Origin: Anaerolineaceae bacterium UBA700
Lineage (GTDB): Bacteria > Chloroflexota > Anaerolineae > Anaerolineales > Anaerolineaceae
Direction of reading: 5' to 3'
Assembly: GCA_002298885.1 (NCBI GenBank)
Contig: DBMK01000116.1
Coordinates: forward strand, 919-10,098
Length of the DNA: 9,180 nucleotides
Shown here in pieces: positions 1 through 5,679 of this stretch. Numbering within the stretch: the first letter of the stretch is position 1; each line of letters starts with the position of its first letter. A program made the position numbers and the translations under genes. A model generated the notes under the pieces. It was not told the origin of the DNA and did no database searches. It saw only the letters and a list, made by a program, of their open reading frames with translations.

Positions 1-17
1 CATTTTTCTAATTATTA

Positions 18-296
18 TCACTCTGACTTTTTAAGTTTGAAGTAATAGCTGGAGCCTTCGACAGAAAATGCTTCCCAGCCGTTTTCGCCGAGGTAGTCCA
101 GGAAGGCGGCGGTGAGGTTTGGGTCAAAGCCTTCGTAGGCAAGGTAGGTCTCGTATTTCTCCTCGCGCAGGGTGACTTTGGGCCATTTTTTTAAAAATGC
201 GGCCAGGTCCAGGTTCTTGCGCGGGTTGAGTGTGATTTTGCCCTCGCCGCCTGATCCCCCGTATAGATCGACTTTAAGATATTCCCATTTGTCCAT
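18..296 (-). CDS. Small DUF4177-like protein of unknown function
   Basis: A 92-residue soluble protein with no signal peptide or membrane segment. It starts MDKWEYLKV and has a C-terminal segment LDYLGENGWEAFSVEG followed by a YYFKLKK strand. This pattern, an N-terminal W-E-Y strand, a helix ending in a G-x-x-G-W-E turn, then a final aromatic strand, resembles the DUF4177 family of small alpha/beta proteins, whose role is unknown. The middle (about residues 17-55) is charged and not recognised. The ATG at 294-296 follows a modest AAAAGGTAG ribosome binding site about 5 bases away, and the ORF ends in TGA. It lies downstream of the helicase-loader gene on the same strand, separated by a 151-base spacer with a strong hairpin, so it is probably a separate transcription unit. 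The family call rests on motif resemblance only. Confidence 0.7.
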   Translation of the reverse strand: MDKWEYLKVDLYGGSGGEGKITLNPRKNLDLAAFLKKWPKVTLREEKYETYLAYEGFDPNLTAAFLDYLGENGWEAFSVEGSSYYFKLKKSE

Positions 297-325
297 TGAA
301 CTACCTTTTAATCTATTTCCTGGAG

Positions 326-340
326 AGATTTACGAAATCT
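326..340. repeat. Small 6-bp inverted repeat abutting the large hairpin
   Basis: AGATTT (326-331), loop ACG, AAATCT (335-340) form a perfect 6-bp stem that directly touches the large GC-rich inverted repeat at 340/341. Read on the minus strand it comes after the large hairpin and about 30 bases before the start codon of the DUF4177-like gene. It could be an operator half-site pair, a leader hairpin or part of a compound repeat. No function can be assigned. Confidence 0.5.
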
Positions 341-396
341 AGGGGCCCGGGGGATTCATCAAAAATATAAGTACTGGAAGGTCCCCCGGGCCCCTA
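340..396. repeat. 15-bp GC-rich perfect inverted repeat (large hairpin)
   Basis: The arms TAGGGGCCCGGGGGA (340-354) and TCCCCCGGGCCCCTA (382-396) are exact reverse complements separated by an AT-rich 27-base loop (355-381). Bases 355-357 (TTC) could pair further with GAA at 377-379 if two bases are bulged. It sits between the stop of the loader gene (448) and the start of the DUF4177-like gene (296). Neither side has an immediate T-tract: the minus-strand readout continues with AGATTTCG and the plus-strand readout with TAAATGGC. It is therefore not a textbook intrinsic terminator, although a stem this stable may still slow polymerase or protect an RNA end. It could equally be a REP-like or MITE-like dispersed element, which cannot be decided from one copy. 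Confidence 0.75.
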
Positions 397-447
397 TAAA
401 TGGCGCGATTGAAATTAAAAGCCTTTTCCAGTCAGTCATAAAAAAAG

Positions 448-1869
448 CTATTTGAATGAAGAGGTCCTGCGGGACCGCTTTGGTTTCTCTGGCGCAGACA
501 CGGCGCGGTAGGGAGGGGTGATGATGGCCAACGTGGTGCACAGGCGGGTGTCGAGCATGCGCGATTGGATGCGCGGGTCGATCTCCTCCAGGGTCAGCGA
601 CGTGGTAATGACGGTCGGCAGCTCGGTGTTATAACGGTAGTTGAAAATCTGGTAGAGCTTCTCGCGCGCCCAGGGGGTTGCCGATTGAGTCCCCAGGTCG
701 TCGAGGATCAATAGCGACGCCGTTTTGACCTGGTTGAACAGGTCGTCATATGAGATGTTGCTGCTGGGGCTGAAGGTGGCGCGCAGGTGGTCCAGCAGGT
801 CGGGCACCACCACGAACATGGGCACCTCGCCGATGCCGTAGCAGTAATTGCCGATGGCGGCGGCCAGGTGGGTCTTGCCGGTGCCGTAATTCCCCATCAA
901 TACCAGCCAGCCGCGCGGCTTTTGGGCAAACTTTTGAGCCGTCTGGTAGGCTTTTTCCAGGCTGCGCCGCTGGTCGGGATCCAGTTTTTCATCCGGGCGC
1001 ATTGTAAAACTGCCAAAATTGCGCTCGTGATACAGGTGCAGCGAGGACAGGACGGGGTGGCTGCTGTCGCGCATTGGCGCCCGGTAATCCGGGGCAGTGA
1101 TGCGCACCAGGGCCACCAGGTCCGGGTCCTCCAAACGCGAGCGGATGCGCCCGTCGATTTCATCCAGGGGCTGGTTGGTGGTGACCACGGTCGCCAGGTG
1201 GTTGATATAGCGGTGGTTGATGATCTGGAACAGCTTCTCCTGCGCCCAAGGGGTGGTGTTCTGCGTGCCCAGGTCGTCCAGCACCAGCAGGCGGATATTG
1301 CGGATCTCGGAGAAGCGGTCTTCGAAGGACGATTCGGGGCTATCGTAGGCAAAGCGCAGCCAGTCCAGCAGATCGGGCACGGTCAAAAAGAGGGTGGGGA
1401 CACCCAGGCCGACGGCGTTGTTGGCGATGGCTGCGGCCAGGTGGGTCTTGCCACAGCCGTAACCGCCGTAGAACAGGATCCAGCCCTTGAGGTTGTTGGC
1501 GAAGAGGGTGGCCTGGCTGAAGGCCGATTTCAGAGACATTTCCTGGCTGTCGCTCAAGCCCATGCGGCCCTGGACTTTGAAGGTCTCGAAAGTCATGCCG
1601 CTGAAGGCTTCCAGGTTGCTCAGGCGATAGAGGCGGTTGAAGGTGGCCGCGACCGCGTCCTTCTGGCGGCAGGTGCACGGGCTCATGCGGCCGAAATCGG
1701 GGTGGTCGAGCGGCAAGTCCTGGCGGATCCAGCCCACTCCATGACAGATGGGGCAGTTCGGGTCGCCGAGGAAAGCTCTATCGGGAGGCTCAGTGGTCGA
1801 TGAAGTCGGCGAGCTCACCTTCGATGTACCGGCGGCTATCTTTTTCAGAGTCTCTTCGATGTTGGTCAT
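448..1869 (-). CDS. Tandem double-AAA+ DnaC/IstB-like helicase loader ATPase
   Basis: A 473-residue protein with two complete DnaC/DnaI-type AAA+ modules in tandem. Residues 39-67 carry C-x2-C...C-x-C (C39, C42, C65, C67), a probable zinc-binding N-terminus. Module 1 has Walker A GGYGCGKT (135-142) and Walker B LLVLDD (194-199). Module 2 has Walker A GNYGTGKT (326-333) and Walker B LLILDD (386-391). Both continue into DLGTQ..TPWA.EKL.QI.N.RY and end with an Arg-containing R-I-x-S-R motif (241-245, 433-437). By eye about 60 of roughly 118 aligned residues are identical between modules. Usual loaders have one module and are 230-330 residues long. The basic tail has no homology I recognise. The only plausible ATG (1867-1869) lies inside the upstream DnaD-domain gene and has a GGAAGGAG ribosome site. 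Its place after dnaB supports a role loading the DnaB ring onto DNA; the ATPase fold is certain, the loader role inferred. Confidence 0.9.
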   Translation of the reverse strand: MTNIEETLKKIAAGTSKVSSPTSSTTEPPDRAFLGDPNCPICHGVGWIRQDLPLDHPDFGRMSPCTCRQKDAVAATFNRLYRLSNLEAFSGMTFETFKVQGRMGLSDSQEMSLKSAFSQATLFANNLKGWILFYGGYGCGKTHLAAAIANNAVGLGVPTLFLTVPDLLDWLRFAYDSPESSFEDRFSEIRNIRLLVLDDLGTQNTTPWAQEKLFQIINHRYINHLATVVTTNQPLDEIDGRIRSRLEDPDLVALVRITAPDYRAPMRDSSHPVLSSLHLYHERNFGSFTMRPDEKLDPDQRRSLEKAYQTAQKFAQKPRGWLVLMGNYGTGKTHLAAAIGNYCYGIGEVPMFVVVPDLLDHLRATFSPSSNISYDDLFNQVKTASLLILDDLGTQSATPWAREKLYQIFNYRYNTELPTVITTSLTLEEIDPRIQSRMLDTRLCTTLAIITPPYRAVSAPEKPKRSRRTSSFK

Positions 1870-2539
1870 CGCGGCCTTTCTCCTTCCAGGAGGTCAGGAT
1901 CTTTTTAACATAATTCCACGAACGGGCATTGGCATTCACGGCCTTGTGGATGGCCTCTTCGATCCAATCGGGCGGGTAGGCCTCCTCGGCCTCACGCAGG
2001 GCATCCGAGATGAGTGGAGTGAGCGGGCCAATGTTCTCCTCGTACAACCTGAAGATGTTCGGGCGCTCCACGGCCAGTGCGGCCGGCACCCGGCCTTCAA
2101 TCCCCGGTATCCATTCGCCCTGCATCAGGCTCTGCAGGGCGGCCCGGCCGCGGGGCGAATTGAGAAAGAACACGGTCTCATCCGCCGCCTTACCCGGGGG
2201 GACCGCGCGCAGCAAGGTGCCGCGACGGGTGGCCCGGTCCAGGGCATCCATCAGGATCGGGCGGACGATCTCGGCGAGGGATTCGCCCTCATCATCTACC
2301 GCCGAGGCGGCATCCGGTCTGGAGGCAGCCAGTCCCTCGATTAGTCGGCGGTCACTTGCGTAATCCTTCAAGGTCAGGTAGCGCAGCGGACCTTCCTGCT
2401 GATCCAGGAACCACAGGGTGTAAAGGGTTACTTTAAGCTCGCCCAGGTGGTCGATTTGCGGCAGAAGGTCGGTGAAAAATGGGGCCGGCAGGGGGGTGGA
2501 ATGGACCTTGCCGGACGGAAAACCTGCAAATGAAGGCAT
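1790..2539 (-). CDS. DnaD-domain replication initiation/primosome protein
   Basis: A 249-residue soluble protein. Residues 163-222 match the DnaD/DnaB_2 helical domain of Firmicutes primosome proteins: IFRLYEENIGPLTP, then a helix with DWIEEAIHKAV, then the signature W-N-Y-x3-I-L-x2-W-K-E-K-G (208-222). The N-terminal part (about 1-70, with FPSGKVHSTPLP and FFTDLLPQIDHLGELKV) looks like the conserved front end, probably winged-helix-like, of DnaD-domain proteins in Chloroflexota. The ATG at 2537-2539 has an AGGAG ribosome site 5 bases upstream, within 12 bases of the dnaB stop, so the two are co-transcribed. The last 80 bases overlap the loader gene in another frame and encode a charged tail after the domain. 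In Bacillus, DnaD and DnaB(Bsu) remodel origin DNA and recruit the loader DnaI; a similar adaptor role is inferred here. Confidence 0.82.
   Translation of the reverse strand: MPSFAGFPSGKVHSTPLPAPFFTDLLPQIDHLGELKVTLYTLWFLDQQEGPLRYLTLKDYASDRRLIEGLAASRPDAASAVDDEGESLAEIVRPILMDALDRATRRGTLLRAVPPGKAADETVFFLNSPRGRAALQSLMQGEWIPGIEGRVPAALAVERPNIFRLYEENIGPLTPLISDALREAEEAYPPDWIEEAIHKAVNANARSWNYVKKILTSWKEKGRDDQHRRDSEKDSRRYIEGELADFIDH
1880..1885 (-). promoter_or_regulatory. Ribosome binding site of the loader gene, inside the DnaD gene
   Basis: On the minus strand AAGGAG (within GGAAGGAGAAAGG) lies 10 bases before the ATG at 1867-1869. The same bases encode Lys-Glu of the W-K-E-K-G end of the DnaD domain. 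This site supports the overlapping start and suggests translational coupling of the two genes. Confidence 0.65.
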
Positions 2540-2551
2540 CCTTGCTCCTGA

Positions 2552-3934
2552 TTAGCGCCTTGGGCCAGGCCCCGGCATGGTGGCGGCGTTCTCGAAGCGG
2601 GCCAGTTGGCTGAGGAAAACCAGCTCGATGCCCGGGTGGGTGGGGCCGTTGCGGTGCTTGGCCACCATGATTTCGGCCATGTTGGCCTTGGGCGAATCCT
2701 TTTCCATAGCGTCCGGGCGGTGGATGAACATCACGATGTCTGCGTCCTGCTCCAACGACCCGGATTCGCGCAGGTCTGAGAGCACCGGGCGCTTGTCGGC
2801 GCGCTGCTCGACAGCGCGTGAGAGCTGGGCCGCGGTCAGCACCGGGACGTTCAGCTCGCGGGCCAGCACCTTCAAATTGCGCGAGATGTAGGAGACCTCC
2901 TGCACCCGGTTGTCGGTGCGTACGTCGCTGCTCATCAGTTGCAGGTAATCCACAATAATCAGGTCGAGTTGATATTCCATGTGCAGGCGGCGGCACTTGG
3001 TACGCAGCGCAAGGGGGGTGATGGCGGGTGTGTCATCCAAGAAAACGCGCGTATCGGACAGGACTTCGATGGCGTGGGTGAACAACGGCCATTCGTCCTC
3101 GCTCAGCTTGCCGGTGCGCAGGCGTTGGGTGTCGATGCCCGTCTCCTGGGCGATCAGGCGCTGGACGAGCTGTTCGTTGGACATTTCCAGCGAGAAAATG
3201 GCCACGTGTTTCTTGTGCTTCTGGGCGGCGTTTTTGGCAACCGAGAGCAGGAAGCCGGTTTTGCCCATGCCGGGGCGCCCGGCCACGATGAGCAGGTCGG
3301 ACTTTTGCAAGCCTCCCAGGAGCTTATCCAGGTCGTACAGGCCGGTAGGGACGCCGTAAATCTCGTCGCCGCGCTTGGAAAGCAGGTCGATGCGGTCGTA
3401 GACTTCGCTCAGCACCTGGTCTATGGGCTGCAGGTCGTGGCGCATGCGCCGCTCGCTGACGCTGAAGATCGATTTTTCGGCTTCTTCCAGGATGCCTTCG
3501 ACGTTCTTCTGCTGGTCGTAGGCCAGTTTGGCCAGTTCGTTAGCCGATGCCAGCATGCGGCGACGGATGGAGGTCTCCTCGATGATCTTGCCATAGGCCT
3601 GGGCATGCATCGAAGAAGGCGTCTGGTTGATCAATGCCATGACGTAGGCGTGGCCGCCCACCTCCGATAGCTGGCCCAATTTTTCCAGCTCCTGGACGAC
3701 GGTCAAATAATCGAGCGGCAGCCGCCTTTCGTGCAGGCGGGTGAAGGCCTCCCAGATCCAGCGGTTGCGCACGATGTAGAAATCGTCGGCCTGGAGGAAC
3801 TGAGCCACGTCGAAATAGGTCTCAGGATTGATCAGGATAGACCCCAGCACGGCTTCTTCGGCCTGCCGGCTGTGGGGTTGGGATTGAATTTCGGGTGCGG
3901 CGATTTCTTCGGGAGGCGGAGCGAAATCGGTCAT
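2552..3934 (-). CDS. dnaB: Replicative DNA helicase DnaB
   Basis: A 460-residue hexameric replicative helicase of normal family length. The N-terminal domain (about 20-125) begins PHSRQAEEAVLGSILINPE, typical of the DnaB N domain that contacts primase and loader. The RecA-like C-terminal domain has Walker A GRPGMGKT (219-226), SLEMS (248-252), Walker B LDLIIVDYLQLM (323-334) and the late motifs AAQLSRAVE.R...RP..SDLRESG..EQDAD and IHR. No intein or insertion is seen. The only in-frame start after the upstream TAA is ATG 3932-3934, and it lacks a clear Shine-Dalgarno sequence. The protein unwinds DNA at forks using ATP. It is followed after 12 bases by the DnaD-domain gene and then the loader gene, so helicase and putative loading factors share an operon. 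A weak hairpin separates it from the upstream nuclease gene. Confidence 0.97.
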   Translation of the reverse strand: MTDFAPPPEEIAAPEIQSQPHSRQAEEAVLGSILINPETYFDVAQFLQADDFYIVRNRWIWEAFTRLHERRLPLDYLTVVQELEKLGQLSEVGGHAYVMALINQTPSSMHAQAYGKIIEETSIRRRMLASANELAKLAYDQQKNVEGILEEAEKSIFSVSERRMRHDLQPIDQVLSEVYDRIDLLSKRGDEIYGVPTGLYDLDKLLGGLQKSDLLIVAGRPGMGKTGFLLSVAKNAAQKHKKHVAIFSLEMSNEQLVQRLIAQETGIDTQRLRTGKLSEDEWPLFTHAIEVLSDTRVFLDDTPAITPLALRTKCRRLHMEYQLDLIIVDYLQLMSSDVRTDNRVQEVSYISRNLKVLARELNVPVLTAAQLSRAVEQRADKRPVLSDLRESGSLEQDADIVMFIHRPDAMEKDSPKANMAEIMVAKHRNGPTHPGIELVFLSQLARFENAATMPGPGPRR

Positions 3935-3982
3935 ATTAAGCTGCCAGGGATTGAGGTAGGTGATGTCTGATTAAAGACGATT

Positions 3983-4009
3983 CACCGGGGCGAACTTGCG
4001 ACCCCGGTG
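3983..4009 (-). terminator. Terminator-like or attenuator hairpin between nuclease gene and dnaB
   Basis: CACCGGGG (3983-3990) and CCCCGGTG (4002-4009) form a perfect 8-bp stem with an 11-base loop, 17 bases after the stop of the nuclease gene. The minus-strand readout after the stem is AATCGTCTTTAATC, which is T-rich but not a proper run. It may terminate partially, lowering transcription into dnaB, or only stabilise an RNA end. Confidence 0.4.
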
Positions 4010-4026
4010 GTTGGTTTTGCGGTAAG

Positions 4027-4635
4027 TTATTTGTCCTTATCGGGCTTACCTTCGTCCGGGTCATCTTCATCGTTGGAGGGCTTGTTTAGATCGTCCAGGT
4101 CCAGGTTTTGCAAGAAATCTTCAAAAACCGACAAGCGCTCCTCGCTGGCTTTTTCTTCGGCCGGGGTCTGGGAAGGGGGCGGTGGAGGCGCCAGGGGCGC
4201 CGATTCCTGGTCGTGCTGCAAGTCCTGGTCGGGGATGACTCCTGCCGTTTCCATCACTTCCTTCGAAATCATGATGGGCACATGGGCGCGCACCGCCAGG
4301 GCCAGGGCGTCGGATGGGCGAGAATCGATGTTCAATGTATGGCCACCGTGCTCCACTACCAGGTTGCCAAAGAAAACATCTTCCTTTAAAGAAACCACCT
4401 CCACCCGCGTCAGCCGGGCATTGAGCTGGTTCAATACATTTTTTAGCAGGTCGTGTGTTTGCGGGCGCGCCACTTCGATTTCCTGCAGGGCTATCGTAAT
4501 CGCCTCTGCCTCGTAGGGGCCGATCCAGATCGAAAGATAACGCTCTGTATCGACCTCACGCAGCACGACGATACGCTGCTGGTTGGTCAACGAGACGCGC
4601 ACGCTGTCAATCACTACTTCTACCATTCGGGCCAT
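4027..4635 (-). CDS. Bifunctional nuclease family protein (DUF151/BFN)
   Basis: A 202-residue protein. Residues 4-133 form the BFN domain: VEVVIDSVRVS, the signature L-x-I-W-I-G-P-x-E-A-E-A-I (34-46), RPQTHDLL (58-64), and IDSRPSDALALAVRAHVPI (103-121). The name comes from a plant homologue with DNase and RNase activity; the role of bacterial members is poorly defined. Instead of the UvrB-contact motif found in some members, residues 145-202 are a Pro-run (PPPPP), an amphipathic LSVFEDFLQNLDLDDLN segment and a strongly acidic tail. The chosen ATG (4633-4635) has a GAGAGG ribosome site 7 bases upstream. Met4 would match a shorter family start but would be too far from that site. A promoter candidate precedes it at 4676-4704. 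It is first in the strand that continues into dnaB 92 bases later, hinting at a link with DNA replication or repair. Confidence 0.92.
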   Translation of the reverse strand: MARMVEVVIDSVRVSLTNQQRIVVLREVDTERYLSIWIGPYEAEAITIALQEIEVARPQTHDLLKNVLNQLNARLTRVEVVSLKEDVFFGNLVVEHGGHTLNIDSRPSDALALAVRAHVPIMISKEVMETAGVIPDQDLQHDQESAPLAPPPPPSQTPAEEKASEERLSVFEDFLQNLDLDDLNKPSNDEDDPDEGKPDKDK

Positions 4636-4675
4636 AGAAATACCTCTCAGCGGCTACTAGATTGAGCCTTGCATT

Positions 4676-4704
4676 ATTCTAACACGGTGAAGGAATGGAT
4701 GCAA
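4676..4704 (-). promoter_or_regulatory. Sigma70-like promoter candidate for the nuclease/replication genes
   Basis: On the minus strand TTGCAT (4699-4704) is followed after exactly 17 bases by TAGAAT (4676-4681), and TG-T directly upstream of it gives an extended -10. Transcription would begin near 4669, leaving a leader of about 34 bases before the nuclease ATG with its GAGAGG site. This is an inference from motifs. The spacing and extended -10 make it a good candidate. Confidence 0.55.
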
Positions 4705-4760
4705 CTCAAATAGTCCAAATTTGTTACATAAGAATCCGCGCGATTTCTTTAAGTTTCGGG

Positions 4761-4766
4761 TATAAT
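4761..4766 (+). promoter_or_regulatory. Perfect TATAAT -10 box for the response regulator gene
   Basis: TATAAT lies about 145 bases upstream of the regulator ATG in an AT-rich patch. The -35 position (about 4738-4743) reads GCGCGA and does not match the consensus, so the promoter may need an activator or another sigma factor. It faces away from the minus-strand promoter at 4676-4704, making this a divergent control region. Confidence 0.5.
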
Positions 4767-4841
4767 ATAAACACTCAGGCCCCCGAGCAGCAATTTTCAC
4801 CTTTTCCATTTCTAAGCACTGACAACGGGGGGGCATGCAAA

Positions 4842-4878
4842 CGGGGTACTCCTTTAGGGGACCAGGCTTGGTTACCCG
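4842..4878 (+). promoter_or_regulatory. Structured 5' leader of the response regulator: possible three-way junction
   Basis: The RNA can fold into a compact three-way junction with no unpaired junction bases. P1 is CGGGGTA (4842-4848) with TACCCG (4873-4878), one G bulged. P2 is CTCC/GGGG (4849-4852 with 4857-4860), loop TTTA. P3 is ACCA/TGGT (4861-4864 with 4869-4872), loop GGCT. Upstream, CCCCCG (4780-4785) can pair with CGGGGG (4826-4831). The leader contains no T-tract terminator, and the ribosome site (about 4898-4905) is outside the fold. It does not match a riboswitch class I can recall. The fold is a hand reading and may be chance. Confidence 0.35.
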
Positions 4879-4911
4879 AAACAAAACAGTAGAAAATGGA
4901 AGTGGACTTTT

Positions 4912-5604
4912 ATGGCAATGTCCATGAAGGCAAATGTATTGCTCATTGAAGGCAAACGAGCCGAACACCCCTCCTTCTCAGCCGGGTTAACCAAGAAGGG
5001 GTTTCACGTGGAGAGCGTTCCGAACGGCAGCGCTGCCTTAACGCGCCTTTCGGATAGCCTGCCCCACCTGGTGATCGTCGATGCGGCGTCCATGCGCACC
5101 AGCGGCAAGCGCATTTGCCAGTCCTTACGCCAGCATACCGAAAAGCTGCCAATTGTCCTGATTTTAGACACTGAGCCCGATTCGAGCGATAAAATGGGCG
5201 CAAATGTGGTCCTGGTGCAGCCTTTTACACTGCAAAAGCTTATTAACCGCATGCGGCCCTTGATTCCGGCAGAACCGAAAGAACTGCTTGAAGCCGGCTC
5301 GCTCCAGCTCGACGTGGAGCAGCGCCTGGTGCGCTGCCAGGACCGCCAGGTGCGCCTGACGCCCAGGCTGGTGACTCTGCTGAAAATTTTAATGGAGCAT
5401 CCGGGCGAATTGATCGACCGCAAAGAGCTCTTCCGCCAGGTGTGGGATACGGCCTACACTGTGGACACGCGCACGCTGGACGTCCACGTAAGCTGGCTGC
5501 GCCAGGCTGTCGAAGAAGACCCGCGCCACCCGGTTTTCATCAAGACGGTGCGCGGCGCAGGGTACCGCCTGGATGTGGATAATACGCCCCGACATTCAGC
5601 GTAA
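4912..5604 (+). CDS. OmpR/PhoB-like winged-helix response regulator with degenerate receiver
   Basis: A 230-residue two-domain transcription regulator. Residues 7-115 form a receiver fold. The phosphate-acceptor Asp is present (D57 in LVIVDAAS), but the usual acidic pair after beta1 is E13-G14, the conserved Lys before Pro-Phe is Gln (VQPF, 102-105), and the beta4 Ser/Thr position reads I-L-D. Residues 128-225 form the winged-helix DNA-binding domain, with LTPRLVTLLKILMEHPGELIDRKEL, the recognition region TVDTRTLDVHVSWLRQAVE and the terminal FIKTVRGAGYRL wing. No histidine kinase is adjacent. The start is uncertain: ATG 4912 has GGAAGTGG about 6-13 bases upstream, and Met3 and Met5 are also possible. 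A perfect TATAAT and a structured leader precede it; a strong terminator follows. Altered receiver residues suggest phosphorylation-independent or weakened control. Target genes are unknown; the convergent decarboxylase operon is only a neighbour. Confidence 0.93.
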   Translation: MAMSMKANVLLIEGKRAEHPSFSAGLTKKGFHVESVPNGSAALTRLSDSLPHLVIVDAASMRTSGKRICQSLRQHTEKLPIVLILDTEPDSSDKMGANVVLVQPFTLQKLINRMRPLIPAEPKELLEAGSLQLDVEQRLVRCQDRQVRLTPRLVTLLKILMEHPGELIDRKELFRQVWDTAYTVDTRTLDVHVSWLRQAVEEDPRHPVFIKTVRGAGYRLDVDNTPRHSA

Positions 5605-5605
5605 A

Positions 5606-5617
5606 TCACTTAAGTGA
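5606..5617. repeat. 12-bp perfect palindrome after the regulator stop codon
   Basis: TCACTTAAGTGA is its own reverse complement and begins one base after the TAA of the response regulator. It is separate from the terminator that follows 10 bases later. It could be a dimeric protein binding site or simply a chance palindrome. Confidence 0.4.
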
Positions 5618-5627
5618 CTATGTTAAT

Positions 5628-5660
5628 AAAACAGGGCCGCACGAGCGGCCCTGTTTTCTT
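5628..5660. terminator. Bidirectional intrinsic terminator
   Basis: The GC stem ACAGGGCCGC (5631-5640) / GCGGCCCTGT (5645-5654) has an ACGA tetraloop and is extended by AAA/TTT. On the plus strand it runs into TTTTCTTT after the response regulator. On the minus strand it runs into TTTTATTAA after the decarboxylase beta-subunit stop (5680). It therefore serves both convergent transcription units. Confidence 0.92.
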
Positions 5661-5679
5661 TAAGGAAGAGACCTTCAGT

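Noticed and set aside
441..478. Possible intrinsic terminator at the end of the loader gene (GGTCC/GGACC stem plus T-run on the minus strand)
   Set aside because: The 5-bp stem (463-476) lies in coding sequence and about 16-18 bases separate it from the T-run at 441-446, so it is not a standard terminator.
359..541. Minus-strand open frame of 60 codons at the end of the loader gene
   Set aside because: It mostly overlaps the loader C-terminus in another frame and ends inside the large inverted repeat. There is no coding evidence.
787..1803. Plus-strand open frame of 338 codons opposite the loader ATPase
   Set aside because: It lies entirely antisense to a gene with two sets of clear AAA+ motifs. 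Its translation is low-complexity (rich in V, G, Q, A, H) with no recognisable domain, as expected from a GC-rich antisense frame.
2939..3670. Plus-strand open frame of 243 codons opposite dnaB
   Set aside because: It is antisense to unmistakable DnaB helicase sequence and has no recognisable domain or ribosome site.
4834..4878. Possible c-di-GMP-I (GEMM) riboswitch because of GCAAAC and GGTTACCCG segments
   Set aside because: The central conserved GGGACGCAAAGCC-type core and the tetraloop/receptor arrangement of that class are missing, so the resemblance is superficial.
4695..4892. Plus-strand open frame of 65 codons in the leader region
   Set aside because: It begins before the TATAAT box, so it would not be on the transcript. 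There is no ribosome site and no recognisable protein.
4657..4968. Minus-strand open frame of 103 codons across the divergent intergenic region
   Set aside because: It overlaps the start of the response regulator, covers both promoter candidates and has no family resemblance. Its Cys/His content comes from the intergenic sequence.
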